From positions 62,001 through 126,000 of the forward strand of contig CAJXZB010000001.1 in the NCBI GenBank assembly GCA_913063405.1: 64,000 bases of DNA, read 5' to 3'. Shown one piece after another: positions 34,811-43,795 of this stretch (position 1 is the stretch's first letter; the number at the start of each line of letters is the position of its first letter). Both the position numbers and the translations under genes were made by a program. The notes below the pieces were generated by a model. It was given only the letters and a program-made list of their open reading frames with translations, ran no database searches and was not told the DNA's origin. Source of the stretch: an uncultured Ulvibacter sp. GTDB taxonomy: Bacteria > Bacteroidota > Bacteroidia > Flavobacteriales > Flavobacteriaceae.

Positions 34811-35497
34811 ATGAGCTTAGTCATAAAAATTAGAAATATTATTAGAGATTTCCCGCTAGGACAAGAAGTTGTAAAAGTATTGAAGGGAATTGATTTAGAC
34901 ATTGAACGTGGTGAATATGTAGCTTTAATGGGGCCTTCTGGCTCTGGAAAATCTACGCTCATGAATTTATTGGGCTGTCTAGACACTGCAACGGGAGGTT
35001 CCTATGAGCTAAATGGAAAAGACGTAAGTAATATGTGCGATGACGAACTTGCCGAAATACGAAACAAAGAAATTGGATTTGTTTTTCAAACTTTTAATTT
35101 ACTTCCCAGAACCACTGCCTTAGAAAATGTTGCGCTTCCAATGGTATATGCAGGGGCTTCTAAAGGTCAGCGAAAGATTCGTGCCGAAGAAGTCTTAACA
35201 GATGTTGGTTTGGCAGATCGAATGGATCACAAACCCAACCAACTTTCGGGAGGGCAAAGGCAAAGAGTAGCAGTAGGGCGTGCCTTGGTGAATAAACCTT
35301 CTATTATACTCGCCGATGAGCCCACTGGAAATCTTGACTCTATAACTTCGTTGGAAATCATGGGGCTATTTGATGAAATTCACAAACAAGGAAATACGGT
35401 TATTATAGTTACACATGAAGAGGAAGTTGCAAAACACGCCCATCGTGTAATTCGTCTTCGTGATGGTATGGTAGAAAGTGACAAACGCATTAAGTAA
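34811..35497 (+). CDS. ABC transporter ATP-binding protein (LolD/MacB type)
   Basis: A 228-residue ATPase from the ATG at 34811; an upstream TTG at 34793 adds only six unrelated residues. Walker A is GPSGSGKST, the Q-loop [10 protein letters not shown], the signature [15 protein letters not shown], and Walker [12 protein letters not shown]. Sequence style is that of the MacB/LolD group, which drives lipoprotein release or efflux through a FtsX-like permease. No permease is adjacent, so the partner must be elsewhere. Confidence 0.92.
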   Translation: MSLVIKIRNIIRDFPLGQEVVKVLKGIDLDIERGEYVALMGPSGSGKSTLMNLLGCLDTATGGSYELNGKDVSNMCDDELAEIRNKEIGFVFQTFNLLPRTTALENVALPMVYAGASKGQRKIRAEEVLTDVGLADRMDHKPNQLSGGQRQRVAVGRALVNKPSIILADEPTGNLDSITSLEIMGLFDEIHKQGNTVIIVTHEEEVAKHAHRVIRLRDGMVESDKRIK

Positions 35498-35539
35498 CCA
35501 ATATTTGGAATTTGCACTAGGGGGCGGTATCTTCACTGC

Positions 35540-35704
35540 ATGGAAATAAATTTTTCCAATCCCATTCTTTTAATTGTCGGTGGAATAATTTTTTTGGCCT
35601 TAATTTATTTTTGGAATAAATCGAATACAAGCAAGCAGCGACAACGAAGAAGAAGAAGTTTCCGAAGCAATTACAATCAAAAAAAAGGAGAAAGAGAAGA
35701 ATAG
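35540..35704 (+). CDS. Small single-span membrane protein, 54 aa
   Basis: An ATG at 35540 opens a 54-codon frame ending with TAG at 35702-35704. The product has one hydrophobic span (about residues 9-25, ILLIVGGIIFLALIYFW), followed by an Arg/Lys/Gln-rich tail with RQRRRR at about 34-39. The positive charge after the helix predicts an outside N-terminus and a cytoplasmic tail. It is 42 bp after the LolD-type gene and 33 bp before a GT2 gene, in the same direction. Function unknown; it is too small for routine gene calls. Confidence 0.5.
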   Translation: MEINFSNPILLIVGGIIFLALIYFWNKSNTSKQRQRRRRSFRSNYNQKKGEREE

Positions 35705-35737
35705 ATCATATTCTCTCGAACTTTCAACGTCTAAATC

Positions 35738-36508
35738 ATGGTAAGTGTATTAATTACGAGCTACAACCGCCCTTCTGCCGTGAAAACCTGTATCGAGTAT
35801 ATTCTAGCATTGAATTTAAAAATACCTTTTGAAATTGTAGTTAGCGATGATGGAAGTAGTGATAATAATATATACACCCTTAAAACATTTACTTCGATTG
35901 ACACCCTCGTAACCGCAGAAAAAAACCAAGGCCTAGGAGCTGACATCAACAAAGGAATCAAAGCCTGTAAGGGTAACCATATTTTATACTGTCAGGAAGA
36001 TTTTTTATTAAAGAAAGAGCTTTCCAATGTTCTAGGTGATGCCATAAATTGTATCAAAAAAAACAGTTTGGATATGGTTCGCTTTCAGGCGAACTATCAT
36101 TTTCCGAAACTACATCTCATTGAAAAAAATATTTATAGGATCCCTAAGTTTTCCTTTCGCAATTTTTATGTGAACACTTTTCAGTATAGCGACAATCCCT
36201 TTGTAACGAAACGTAGTTTTTTTGACACCTACAGATATTTTATCGAAGGCACTAGCGGAGATTATGGAGAAGCAGAATTTGCGATTAGAATAGCTAGCTC
36301 TAATGCCAGAATTGGTATTACACAGCCGTATTACGTAGTGCATGATGGATCTGACAGCTCAACTATGACTCGGACCAAAAAGAGTTCTTTGACGGCTAAC
36401 CGCAAGAACCTTCACCGATTTGCAAGAGCGGTGCGACAGCATTTTGAATGGTTGTTTTATTCAAAATCACGAAGAAGGCTGATTACGTATAATTCGTCAT
36501 TCAAATAA
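35738..36508 (+). CDS. Glycosyltransferase family 2-like protein
   Basis: A 256-residue GT-A enzyme: VSVLITSYNRPSAVKTCI, VSDDGSSDNN near 38, NQGLGADINKGIKACKGN and YCQEDF near 89 in place of a DxD. The C-terminal region has GTSGDYGEAEFAIRIA. It lies apart from the capsule locus and has no sugar-synthesis neighbours. Donor and acceptor are unknown. A role in cell-envelope glycan or protein glycosylation is possible. Confidence 0.78.
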   Translation: MVSVLITSYNRPSAVKTCIEYILALNLKIPFEIVVSDDGSSDNNIYTLKTFTSIDTLVTAEKNQGLGADINKGIKACKGNHILYCQEDFLLKKELSNVLGDAINCIKKNSLDMVRFQANYHFPKLHLIEKNIYRIPKFSFRNFYVNTFQYSDNPFVTKRSFFDTYRYFIEGTSGDYGEAEFAIRIASSNARIGITQPYYVVHDGSDSSTMTRTKKSSLTANRKNLHRFARAVRQHFEWLFYSKSRRRLITYNSSFK

Positions 36509-36521
36509 CCAAGTTGAAACT

Positions 36522-36662
36522 ATGACAATCAATTGGTTATTTGTAGCTTTAATTATTGGGTTCGTGTTCGTTATTATCTCGAACAAGAAAACTAAAAACG
36601 AGTTGAAGGACTTTAAACATAAAGAAAAATCAGAAAATGAAGATCTACACAAAAACAGGTGA
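36522..36662 (+). CDS. Small single-span membrane protein, 46 aa
   Basis: An ATG at 36522 opens a 46-codon frame ending in TGA at 36660-36662, 26 bp inside the adenosyltransferase gene. The first 20 residues are hydrophobic (WLFVALIIGFVFVIIS), followed by a charged tail rich in Lys and Glu. The layout resembles the 54-aa protein at 35540: one span, then a highly charged tail. The overlap suggests translational coupling to the cobalamin gene. Function unknown. Confidence 0.45.
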   Translation: MTINWLFVALIIGFVFVIISNKKTKNELKDFKHKEKSENEDLHKNR

Positions 36663-37209
36663 CAAAGGAACCACCGCACTTTTTGGAGGCACCCGTGTTC
36701 CAAAGCATCACATACGCATTGAAAGTTATGGAACTGTTGACGAATTGAACTCCTATATTGGACTCATACGAGATCAAGAAATAGATCCTCGTTCTAAAGA
36801 AATATTGGTTCATGTACAAGATCGCCTATTTACCCTTGGAGCCATCTTGGCTACCGATCCTGAAAAGGCAATCCTTAAAAATGGAAAGGAACGTTTAAAT
36901 ATTCCGAAGATAGAAGAAGAAGACATTTTATTGCTGGAAACTGAAATGGACGCAATGAATGAGAGCCTCCCTCCTATGACCCACTTTGTTTTACCTGGTG
37001 GACACCCAACGGTGTCATATTGTCATATTGCACGCTGTGTTTGCCGTCGTGCCGAGCGTTTAGCTACGCTGTTACACGAACAAGAACCTACAGATGAACG
37101 CGTTTTAATGTACCTAAATAGATTATCTGACTACCTATTTGTACTGGCACGGAAGTTGACTTACCTCTTACAAGCTGAAGAAATTAAGTGGATTCCTAAA
37201 AAGTTGTAA
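36637..37209 (+). CDS. Cob(I)alamin adenosyltransferase (PduO/MMAB type)
   Basis: A 190-residue enzyme that transfers the adenosyl group of ATP to cob(I)alamin. The ATP-binding N-terminus KIYTKTGDKGTTALFGG (2-18) is diagnostic. ESYGTVDELNSYIG follows, then HFVLPGGHP near 118 and RCVCRRAERLA near 132, holding the catalytic arginine region. The product, adenosylcobalamin, is needed by methylmalonyl-CoA mutase. The mutase chaperone MeaB is encoded 12 kb downstream at 49665, but the mutase itself is not in the window. Confidence 0.94.
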   Translation: MKIYTKTGDKGTTALFGGTRVPKHHIRIESYGTVDELNSYIGLIRDQEIDPRSKEILVHVQDRLFTLGAILATDPEKAILKNGKERLNIPKIEEEDILLLETEMDAMNESLPPMTHFVLPGGHPTVSYCHIARCVCRRAERLATLLHEQEPTDERVLMYLNRLSDYLFVLARKLTYLLQAEEIKWIPKKL

Positions 37210-37297
37210 TCCGTTTTTAAGATTAAAGTGTAAGTATCTTGTTCTCAGCTTATTACATATGTTCTTGAAAATATTGTAGAAATAATTGCGATTTTCC

Positions 37298-37327
37298 TTG
37301 ACTTTATAATCTAAAAAATTATTTTTG
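37298..37327 (+). promoter_or_regulatory. Promoter with perfect Bacteroidota consensus, for the DUF2795 gene
   Basis: TTG at 37298-37300 is followed after exactly 19 bp by TATTTTTG at 37320-37327, matching TTG-N19-TAnnTTTG in full. The start codon lies 23 bp after the -7 box, giving a leader of about 15-18 bases. This is the cleanest promoter in the window and supports the phylum assignment. Confidence 0.8.
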
Positions 37328-37350
37328 CACAAAATTAAAACCCAAGTAAT

Positions 37351-37572
37351 ATGTACTGGACATTAGAATTAGCATCCTATTTAAGTGATGCCCCATGGCC
37401 GGCAACAAAAGACGAATTGATTGATTTCGCGATTAGAACTGGAGCTCCCCTAGAAGTAGTGGAGAATCTTCAAGCAATTGAAGATGAAGGTGATTCGTAT
37501 GACTCGATTGACGAGATCTGGCCAGACTATCCAACAGATGAAGATTATCTTTGGAACGAAGACGAATATTAA
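37351..37572 (+). CDS. DUF2795 family small acidic protein
   Basis: A 73-residue soluble acidic protein. The first 45 residues fit the DUF2795 pattern (ELASYLSDAPWPATKDELIDFA...), with proline-rich PWPATK near 15-20 and an aspartate/glutamate-rich end. Members are short helical proteins of unknown biochemical role. It has its own consensus promoter and is followed by a terminator hairpin. It is therefore a single-gene unit directly before secA, and is likely well expressed. Confidence 0.85.
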   Translation: MYWTLELASYLSDAPWPATKDELIDFAIRTGAPLEVVENLQAIEDEGDSYDSIDEIWPDYPTDEDYLWNEDEY

Positions 37573-37577
37573 ATAAG

Positions 37578-37637
37578 GGTTGTTAAGCAACCTTTCAACA
37601 ATATATACTAACAAAAAAAGTCTCAATCGTTGAGGCT
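37578..37637 (+). terminator. Terminator region after the DUF2795 gene
   Basis: Two hairpins: GGTTG-TTAAG-CAACC at about 37578-37592, then AGTCTCAA (37619-37626) pairing with TTGAGGCT (37630-37637, one G-T pair) with a 3-base loop and nine T residues. The second has the form of an intrinsic terminator and isolates the DUF2795 unit from secA. Confidence 0.8.
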
Positions 37638-37769
37638 TTTTTTTTGCTTAAAATACAGGGCGTTAAAAGGCACGAACCTTTTGGCAATCTCCTTTTTTTG
37701 CAGTTTTTTTGTAGTAGGATAAAAGTAAAGTCGTTATACGAGAAATGAACGACCAAAAAGATAGAATCA

Positions 37770-40700
37770 ATGAGCTTTTTAGACAATGTATTAAAAGTTT
37801 TTGTTGGAGATAAATCCAAGAAAGATATAGGAGAATTACAACCTTTGGTTGATGAGATAAAAACACACGAACTTGCTTTGGAAAAGCTGTCGTTAGACGA
37901 ACTTCGATCTAAGACAGATCGATTTCGTGAAATCATCAAGGAAGACCAAAAAGAACTTCAAGCGCGAATCGATCAGCTGCAAAAAGATGCAGACGTTCAA
38001 GAGGATATCGATAAGAAAGAAGATATCTACAACCAAATCGATGCCTTAAAGACGGATCGCTACGAAATTGAAAAAGAAACATTAAACAAAATTCTTCCCG
38101 AAGCTTTTGCGGTTATAAAAGAAACTGCAAAACGTTTTAAAGATAACGAGGACCTTATTGTAACTGCCAACTCCTTTGATCGTGAGATTTCTGGAGAAAA
38201 GGACTATGTAACCTTAGATGGTGACAAAGCTGTTTGGAAAAATTCTTGGGATGCTGCCGGTAAAGAAATTACCTGGGATATGGTGCATTACGATGTGCAG
38301 TTAGTTGGTGGTATTGCTTTGCATCGAGGAAAAGTTGCGGAGATGCATACTGGAGAGGGTAAAACCTTAGTTGCAACCCTTCCAATGTACTTAAACGCCC
38401 TAGCGGGGAATGGAGTACACTTGGTAACGGTAAATGATTACCTAGCAAAACGTGATAGTGCTTGGATGGCACCTTTGTTTCAGTTCCACGGAATTAGTAT
38501 CGATTGTATTGATTATCATCAACCTAATTCGGACGCAAGAAGAAAAGCATACAACGCAGATATTACCTACGGAACCAATAATGAGTTTGGTTTTGACTAC
38601 CTAAGAGATAATATGGCGCATGCGCCAGGAGATTTGGTACAACGTCCACATCATTATGCAATTGTCGATGAGGTCGATTCTGTATTAATTGATGATGCCC
38701 GTACGCCTTTGATTATTTCGGGAGCGGTACCACAGGGGGATCGACACGAATTTAATGAGCTGAAGCCAAAAATTGCTGATATTGTTGATGTTCAGAAAAA
38801 ATACTTAACGGGTGTTCTTGCTGAGGCAAAAAGACTAATCAAAGAAGGTGATACAAAAGAAGGTGGCTTTCAATTACTTAGAGTGTTTAGAGGTATTCCG
38901 AAAAATAAAGCCCTAATTAAATTTTTATCTGAAGAAGGTGTAAAACAAATCCTTCAGAAGACCGAAAATTTCTATATGCAAGACAACAACCGGGAGATGC
39001 CAAAGGTAGATACCGAGTTGTACTACGTAATTGACGAGAAGAACAATCAGATAGAATTAAGCGACAAGGGTGTTGATTACCTTTCAGGAGCAGATGATCC
39101 AGATTTCTTTGTAATGCCAGAGATTGGTGTTGAAATTTCTAAAATTGAGGAGCAAGGATTGTCTTCAGAAGAAGAAGCGAGTCAGAAAGAAGTTTTGTTT
39201 CGTGAATTTGGAGTGAAGAGTGAGCGTATTCACACTATGAATCAATTACTTAAAGCCTATTCCTTGTTCGAAAAAGATACCCAGTACGTGGTTATGGACA
39301 ACAAAGTAATGATTGTTGATGAGCAAACCGGCCGTATTATGGATGGGCGTCGTTATAGCGATGGTCTTCATCAAGCGATCGAGGCAAAAGAAAATGTGAA
39401 GATCGAAGCAATGACACAAACTTTTGCGACGGTGACGCTTCAGAATTATTTCAGAATGTATAAAAAACTTGCTGGAATGACAGGTACAGCGGTTACGGAA
39501 GCTGGTGAACTTTGGGAAATTTACAAGTTGGATGTGGTTGAAATTCCAACCAACAGACCTATTGCACGTGACGATAGAGAAGATAAAATTTACAAAACCA
39601 AGCGTGAAAAATACAACGCTGTTATTGAAGAGGTAGTTGGACTTTCGAACGCAGGGCGACCTGTTTTGATTGGTACTACTTCGGTTGAGATTTCGGAACT
39701 ACTTAGTCGAATGTTGGGCATTCGTAATATTGAACACAATGTCTTGAATGCAAAAATGCACAAGAAAGAGGCAGATATTGTTGCCGAAGCTGGTAATGCT
39801 GGAATTGTGACCATTGCTACGAATATGGCAGGTCGTGGAACAGATATTAAGTTAAGTGACGAAGTAAAAGCGGCCGGCGGACTTGCAATTGTAGGTACGG
39901 AACGTCACGATTCACGTCGTGTAGATAGACAGCTACGTGGACGTAGTGGTCGTCAAGGAGATCCAGGAAGTTCACAATTTTACGTTTCTTTGGAGGATAA
40001 TTTAATGCGTCTCTTCGGAAGTGAGAAAATTGCGAAGATGATGGATAGAATGGGCTTGAAAGAAGGCGAAGTAATTCAGCATTCAATGATTTCAAAATCT
40101 ATTGAACGTGCGCAGAAAAAAGTAGAAGAAAATAACTTCGGGATTCGTAAAAGACTGTTAGAGTATGATGATGTAATGAATGCACAACGTGAAGTTGTAT
40201 ACAAACGTCGTTACAACGCTTTGTTTGGAGAGCGTTTAAGAGTAGATGTTGCGAATATGATTTATGACACTGCCGAAATTATTACAGAAACAAATAAAGG
40301 AGCCCAAGATTATAAGAACTTTGAGTTTGAGTTGATTCGTTATTTCTCTATGAGTTCGCCTATTTCTGAATCTCAATTTGAGAGTATGGATGTGATGGCT
40401 ATAAATGGAACTATTTATAAAGCCGCTTATCAACACTACCAAGAAAAAATGGATCGCAATGCAGATATGGCGTTCCCAGTTATTAAGAACGTTTACGAAA
40501 CGCAACGAGATAAGTACAAAAGAATCTTAGTACCTTTTACAGATGGTGTAAAAACCTTAAACGTTGCTACAGATCTTGAGAAGGCTTATGAAACAGAAGG
40601 GAAACAACTGGTAAAAGATTTTGAGAAGAATATAACGCTGGCCATTATTGATGATTCTTGGAAGACCCATTTACGTAAGATGGATGAGTTGAAGCAATCG

Positions 40701-41120
40701 GTTCAACTTGCGGTTCACGAACAAAAAGATCCATTGCTTATCTACAAGTTTGAGGCCTTTGAGTTGTTTAAAGGAATGATCGAAAAAGTGAATAAGGAAG
40801 TACTTTCGTTCTTGTTCAAAGGAGAATTGCCACAAGAAACACAACAGAATATCCAAGAGGCTCGCGAGCGCTCTAGAGAAAAAACAAACGAGCAAAAAGA
40901 CGAAATTCAAAATATGGATGAGCGTTCTGCCGAGTCTAGAGCTGCTGGACAAACACAACGACAACAGGTAACCGAAACTATTGTTCGCGAGCAACCAAAA
41001 ATTGGACGTAACGATAGAGTTACGATCAAGCACGTAATGAGTGGTGAAAACAAAGAAGTGAAATACAAGCAAGCTATTCCTTTAATTGAAAAAGGAGAAT
41101 GGGTGTTGGTGAATCACTAA
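37770..41120 (+). CDS. secA: Preprotein translocase ATPase SecA
   Basis: A 1116-residue motor that drives preproteins through SecYEG. Walker A is in AEMHTGEGKTLVATL near 196, the DEAD-like Walker B in YAIVDEVDSVLIDDARTP near 300, and the second ATPase domain has MAGRGTDIKLS and RQLRGRSGRQGDPGSSQF near 735. It is about 200 residues longer than E. coli SecA, mainly through insertions in the N-terminal region (a coiled coil at about 40-105) and around 355-490. The usual C-terminal zinc-binding CxCxxxxxCH is absent; it ends in EKGEWVLVNH. This form is common in the phylum. A strong terminator follows. Confidence 0.98.
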   Translation: MSFLDNVLKVFVGDKSKKDIGELQPLVDEIKTHELALEKLSLDELRSKTDRFREIIKEDQKELQARIDQLQKDADVQEDIDKKEDIYNQIDALKTDRYEIEKETLNKILPEAFAVIKETAKRFKDNEDLIVTANSFDREISGEKDYVTLDGDKAVWKNSWDAAGKEITWDMVHYDVQLVGGIALHRGKVAEMHTGEGKTLVATLPMYLNALAGNGVHLVTVNDYLAKRDSAWMAPLFQFHGISIDCIDYHQPNSDARRKAYNADITYGTNNEFGFDYLRDNMAHAPGDLVQRPHHYAIVDEVDSVLIDDARTPLIISGAVPQGDRHEFNELKPKIADIVDVQKKYLTGVLAEAKRLIKEGDTKEGGFQLLRVFRGIPKNKALIKFLSEEGVKQILQKTENFYMQDNNREMPKVDTELYYVIDEKNNQIELSDKGVDYLSGADDPDFFVMPEIGVEISKIEEQGLSSEEEASQKEVLFREFGVKSERIHTMNQLLKAYSLFEKDTQYVVMDNKVMIVDEQTGRIMDGRRYSDGLHQAIEAKENVKIEAMTQTFATVTLQNYFRMYKKLAGMTGTAVTEAGELWEIYKLDVVEIPTNRPIARDDREDKIYKTKREKYNAVIEEVVGLSNAGRPVLIGTTSVEISELLSRMLGIRNIEHNVLNAKMHKKEADIVAEAGNAGIVTIATNMAGRGTDIKLSDEVKAAGGLAIVGTERHDSRRVDRQLRGRSGRQGDPGSSQFYVSLEDNLMRLFGSEKIAKMMDRMGLKEGEVIQHSMISKSIERAQKKVEENNFGIRKRLLEYDDVMNAQREVVYKRRYNALFGERLRVDVANMIYDTAEIITETNKGAQDYKNFEFELIRYFSMSSPISESQFESMDVMAINGTIYKAAYQHYQEKMDRNADMAFPVIKNVYETQRDKYKRILVPFTDGVKTLNVATDLEKAYETEGKQLVKDFEKNITLAIIDDSWKTHLRKMDELKQSVQLAVHEQKDPLLIYKFEAFELFKGMIEKVNKEVLSFLFKGELPQETQQNIQEARERSREKTNEQKDEIQNMDERSAESRAAGQTQRQQVTETIVREQPKIGRNDRVTIKHVMSGENKEVKYKQAIPLIEKGEWVLVNH

Positions 41121-41143
41121 ATCAAACGGTATTATAATTTAGA

Positions 41144-41173
41144 AACCCTCGAAATAGAAATATTTCGAGGGTT
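41144..41173 (+). terminator. Terminator of secA
   Basis: A perfect 13-bp stem, AACCCTCGAAATA (41144-41156) and TATTTCGAGGGTT (41161-41173), encloses a GAAA tetraloop of the stable GNRA class and is followed by a T-rich run. A-rich sequence on the left side allows it to work weakly in the other direction too. Confidence 0.92.
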
Positions 41174-41217
41174 TTTTGTTTTTTAGTATCTTCGGAAAGC
41201 AACCAATGACAACCTGA

Positions 41218-41694
41218 ATGAAAAACCTACGAATAGAATTTAAATGGGCGATCATATTTACCATTGCCACCTTGGCCTGGATGCTCCTTGAAAAAACACT
41301 GGGCTGGCACGATGAACAAATTGCCAATCATGATTGGCTTACCTTCCTTTTTTTACCTTTCATTGTCTTGATGTATGTTTTGGCGCTTCGTGAAAAAAGA
41401 AGGCGTTATTACAACAAAAAAATTACTTGGAAGCAGGCCTTTCTAGCTGGATTAATGGTGAGCATTTTTGCCGCAGCTCTCTCGCCATTAGCTCAGTATA
41501 TTACACACAATTATATCACACCAGAATTTTTTGTAAAAGTCAAGGATTATTCAGTAACCAATAAGCTAATGACCGTAAATGCTGTAAATGATTATTATAA
41601 CATTACCAATTACATCATGCAAGCCGCATTAAGTTCATTAATCGGAGGTACAATTATTTCTGCCGTCCTTGCTTTTTTTATGAAAAGAGATTAG
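41218..41694 (+). CDS. DUF4199 family membrane protein
   Basis: A 158-residue inner-membrane protein with four predicted spans, at about 10-25, 40-58, 76-96 and 132-153. KNLRIEFKWAIIFTIATLAW at the start and KKITWKQAFLAGLMVSIF in the middle fit the DUF4199 pattern. The family's function is not established. It is convergent with a leftward sigma/anti-sigma pair, 2 bp away, and follows the secA terminator. Confidence 0.8.
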   Translation: MKNLRIEFKWAIIFTIATLAWMLLEKTLGWHDEQIANHDWLTFLFLPFIVLMYVLALREKRRRYYNKKITWKQAFLAGLMVSIFAAALSPLAQYITHNYITPEFFVKVKDYSVTNKLMTVNAVNDYYNITNYIMQAALSSLIGGTIISAVLAFFMKRD

Positions 41695-41696
41695 GA

Positions 41697-42092
41697 CTAA
41701 TCCGTAACCTTTTTTTCCATATAGCGTTTCAGGAAAGGAATTTGCACCAAGAACAACCCTAAAAACCCTAAGCCGTAAACTAGCGCTTTTGAAATTTCAT
41801 AACCTGAGAATGGATTATCGAAGCTAAGTTTGTTAGTAAGGTCTATGCTGCTCTTAAATACAGAAGAATACGAGGACGGATACACATAGAAAACAACCAT
41901 CCACGTTAGTAATAATGTACAAATCACAAACCAAGAGTTTTTAGAAATAAGTGGTTTGTATCCTTTCTTTTTTGCTATAACCTCAACTGCCGACATCACA
42001 TTGCTCAAAAAATCTGCAGAGGGCTTATAAGTCCCTGCTTCTTTGATTATCGCTCTAGTGGATTGATCCAAATGTTTATATTGCTCTTCCAT
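41697..42092 (-). CDS. Putative anti-sigma or sigma-linked membrane protein
   Basis: A 131-residue protein. The N-terminal 45 residues are soluble (EEQYKHLDQSTRAIIKEAG... PSADFLSNVMSAVE), a layout often seen in regulators that bind sigma factors. Two transmembrane helices follow, at about 50-68 and 103-122. It overlaps the sigma gene by 17 bp, so the two are translated together. No zinc-type ZAS motif (HxxxCxxC) is present. Control of the upstream sigma factor is inferred from position only. Confidence 0.6.
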   Translation of the reverse strand: MEEQYKHLDQSTRAIIKEAGTYKPSADFLSNVMSAVEVIAKKKGYKPLISKNSWFVICTLLLTWMVVFYVYPSSYSSVFKSSIDLTNKLSFDNPFSGYEISKALVYGLGFLGLFLVQIPFLKRYMEKKVTD

Positions 42093-42663
42093 TGCTATTT
42101 GTTATTTCTGGCAGTACAAAATGTTTTAGTAAACTAAACAATTTTTTCCTGCTGCGATATAATTTTACTTTTATATTGTCTTCTGAAAGCTCCGTAATCC
42201 CTGCTATTTCTCGTACCGATTGGTCTTCAAAATAATACAAGGTTATAATAGCAGCTTCCTCTTCGGGAAGTTTTAATATACATTCCTGAATGGTCTTTTT
42301 GCGCTCCTTATCTTCTAAGAAGTGTAGCGCATTGTCAATCACTTCAACTTCTCCTTCGGTAATATCATCAATAATTTCTGAAGCTTTGTACTTTTTATTT
42401 TTCCGAAGAGCATCCAACGCTTTCCGATACGCAATACTATACAACCAACTAGAAAATTTCGCCTCTCCCCTATAACTACCTAGCGACTCAAATGCCTTGA
42501 CAAAACTATCCTGTGACACCTCCTCGGCTTCTTCTCGCACTTTTACCATTCTATATACAATGGTAAACACAAAATCTTGATACCGCTCCACCAATACTCC
42601 AAAGGAGCGCGTATCTCCTTTTAAGGTTTGATCTATTAATTGTTGGTCGGTGGTTGTGTTCAT
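42076..42663 (-). CDS. RNA polymerase sigma-70 factor, ECF subfamily
   Basis: A 195-residue ECF sigma factor starting at ATG 42663; the 31 residues upstream look non-coding. Region 2 covers TKGDTRSFGVLVERYQD-type sequence through GEAKFSSWLYSIAYRKALD (about residues 10-85), and region 4 covers EEAAIITLYYFEDQSVREIAGI (about 130-175) with a helix-turn-helix. It directs transcription in response to envelope or other signals. The next gene is its probable membrane-bound regulator. Upstream, GGTTAC and GTAACC (42694-42726) form an inverted repeat that might be an operator. Confidence 0.9.
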   Translation of the reverse strand: MNTTTDQQLIDQTLKGDTRSFGVLVERYQDFVFTIVYRMVKVREEAEEVSQDSFVKAFESLGSYRGEAKFSSWLYSIAYRKALDALRKNKKYKASEIIDDITEGEVEVIDNALHFLEDKERKKTIQECILKLPEEEAAIITLYYFEDQSVREIAGITELSEDNIKVKLYRSRKKLFSLLKHFVLPEITNSNGRAI

Positions 42664-42810
42664 TTTATAGTAAGACGCACTATTGTATCTTATGGTTACA
42701 TAAAATAATTTAAATAAATTGTAACCAGATATAAGAATGCTCCGTCCTACTATCAAACAAATTAATAATCAATCTGCCTGCCGGCAACGACGGGTCTTAA
42801 ATCAAACAAT

Positions 42811-43161
42811 ATGCATCCAGAAATAATTATTATCCCAGTAATGTTCGGAGTTATCTTCGGAATTTTTTATTTATTTATTTCCGCAAGAAACAAAGAACGC
42901 CTAGCACTTATTGAAAAAGGAGCAGATGCTTCCATTTTCTACGGAAAGGATCGAAAGGTCACACCAATGTGGAAAGTAATTATCATCAATTTGGCCTTGC
43001 TTTCGATGGGAATTGGAATTGGAATTTTTATCGCTGCCTTTTTACATCATACCCTGGGTGTCGATGAAGACATCGCCTATCCTGGTACTATCTTTTTAAT
43101 GGCAGGAATTGGTCTTTTTTCTGGATACTACCTCACTAAGAAGTTAAACGAAGACGCATAG
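42811..43161 (+). CDS. DUF6249-like small membrane protein
   Basis: A 116-residue protein with three transmembrane helices (about 5-22, 52-75 and 88-107). The sequence ARNKERLALIEKGADASIF near residue 25 is typical of the DUF6249 group found in Bacteroidota, often near sigma factors. It is divergent from the ECF sigma gene, so co-regulation is plausible. Function unknown. A terminator hairpin follows at 43187. Confidence 0.7.
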   Translation: MHPEIIIIPVMFGVIFGIFYLFISARNKERLALIEKGADASIFYGKDRKVTPMWKVIIINLALLSMGIGIGIFIAAFLHHTLGVDEDIAYPGTIFLMAGIGLFSGYYLTKKLNEDA

Positions 43162-43186
43162 AACCAAAGTTCAGTTTAGTTGCAAC

Positions 43187-43213
43187 GGCCATTTTGACAC
43201 TTTCAAAATGGCC
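43187..43213 (+). terminator. Terminator after the DUF6249-like gene
   Basis: GGCCATTTTG (43187-43196) and CAAAATGGCC (43204-43213) form a perfect 10-bp stem with a 7-base loop, followed by TTTATTTTTT. It separates the DUF6249-like gene from the next one, whose ATG is 16 bp further on. Confidence 0.85.
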
Positions 43214-43228
43214 TTTATTTTTTAAATT

Positions 43229-43795
43229 ATGAATACTAAAAGCATCTTATTTATAGTTGAATGGGCCTTAAGAATCAATGTCTTTTTTAAACTATTCATT
43301 TACGGAGCTGGAAAAATTTTAGGTGGACAATTTTATAAAAAAGGAGAAATTCCAGAAGCTATTGCAAGCATTCCGCTAGGAGATGTTGGAAGCTATAACC
43401 TCGCTTGGACATTCTTTGGGCATTCTAAAGGTTATATTCTGTTTATTGGCATTTCCCAACTTATTGGTGCTTTCTTATTTCTATTCAATCGCACAAAACT
43501 GCTCGGAGGTGCAATTCTCATTCCAATTTTGTTGAATATTATTGTTGTAGATGCCTTTTTTGGTGTTGCCTACGGAGCTTTATTTAGCGCCTGTTTTTAT
43601 TTGGCAAGTATCTTGTTTGTGTTCTATAGGAAGAAGGAAGAAATTGTAAAAGCAATAAGGAATCTTCTAATACCTACACAGATTAATACAATAAAAAAAA
43701 TCCCATTACAGGTCTTGTTAATAGGAATAGCTTTTGGTGCTGTATTTCTAATTGAATTAGTTTTTATAGGCGTATTTGGTTATGAAGACAGGTAA
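43229..43795 (+). CDS. DoxX-like membrane protein
   Basis: A 188-residue protein with about four to five transmembrane helices. The N-terminal ILFIVEWALRINVFFKLFIYGAGKI and later HSKGYILFIGISQLIGAFLF and KLLGGAILIPILLNII match the general DoxX/DoxD layout: a short amphipathic start, then tightly spaced helices with glycine residues. Family roles are poorly defined (quinone-linked or redox membrane proteins). It is convergent with the leftward repeat protein, stop to stop. Confidence 0.6.
   Translation: MNTKSILFIVEWALRINVFFKLFIYGAGKILGGQFYKKGEIPEAIASIPLGDVGSYNLAWTFFGHSKGYILFIGISQLIGAFLFLFNRTKLLGGAILIPILLNIIVVDAFFGVAYGALFSACFYLASILFVFYRKKEEIVKAIRNLLIPTQINTIKKIPLQVLLIGIAFGAVFLIELVFIGVFGYEDR

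Noticed and set aside
40671-41072. Minus-strand frame of 133 codons opposite the secA end
   Set aside because: Shadow of the SecA C-terminal coding sequence.
42775-42795. TGCCGGCA palindrome before the DUF6249-like gene
   Set aside because: Only 8 bp and not followed by a T run; likely chance.
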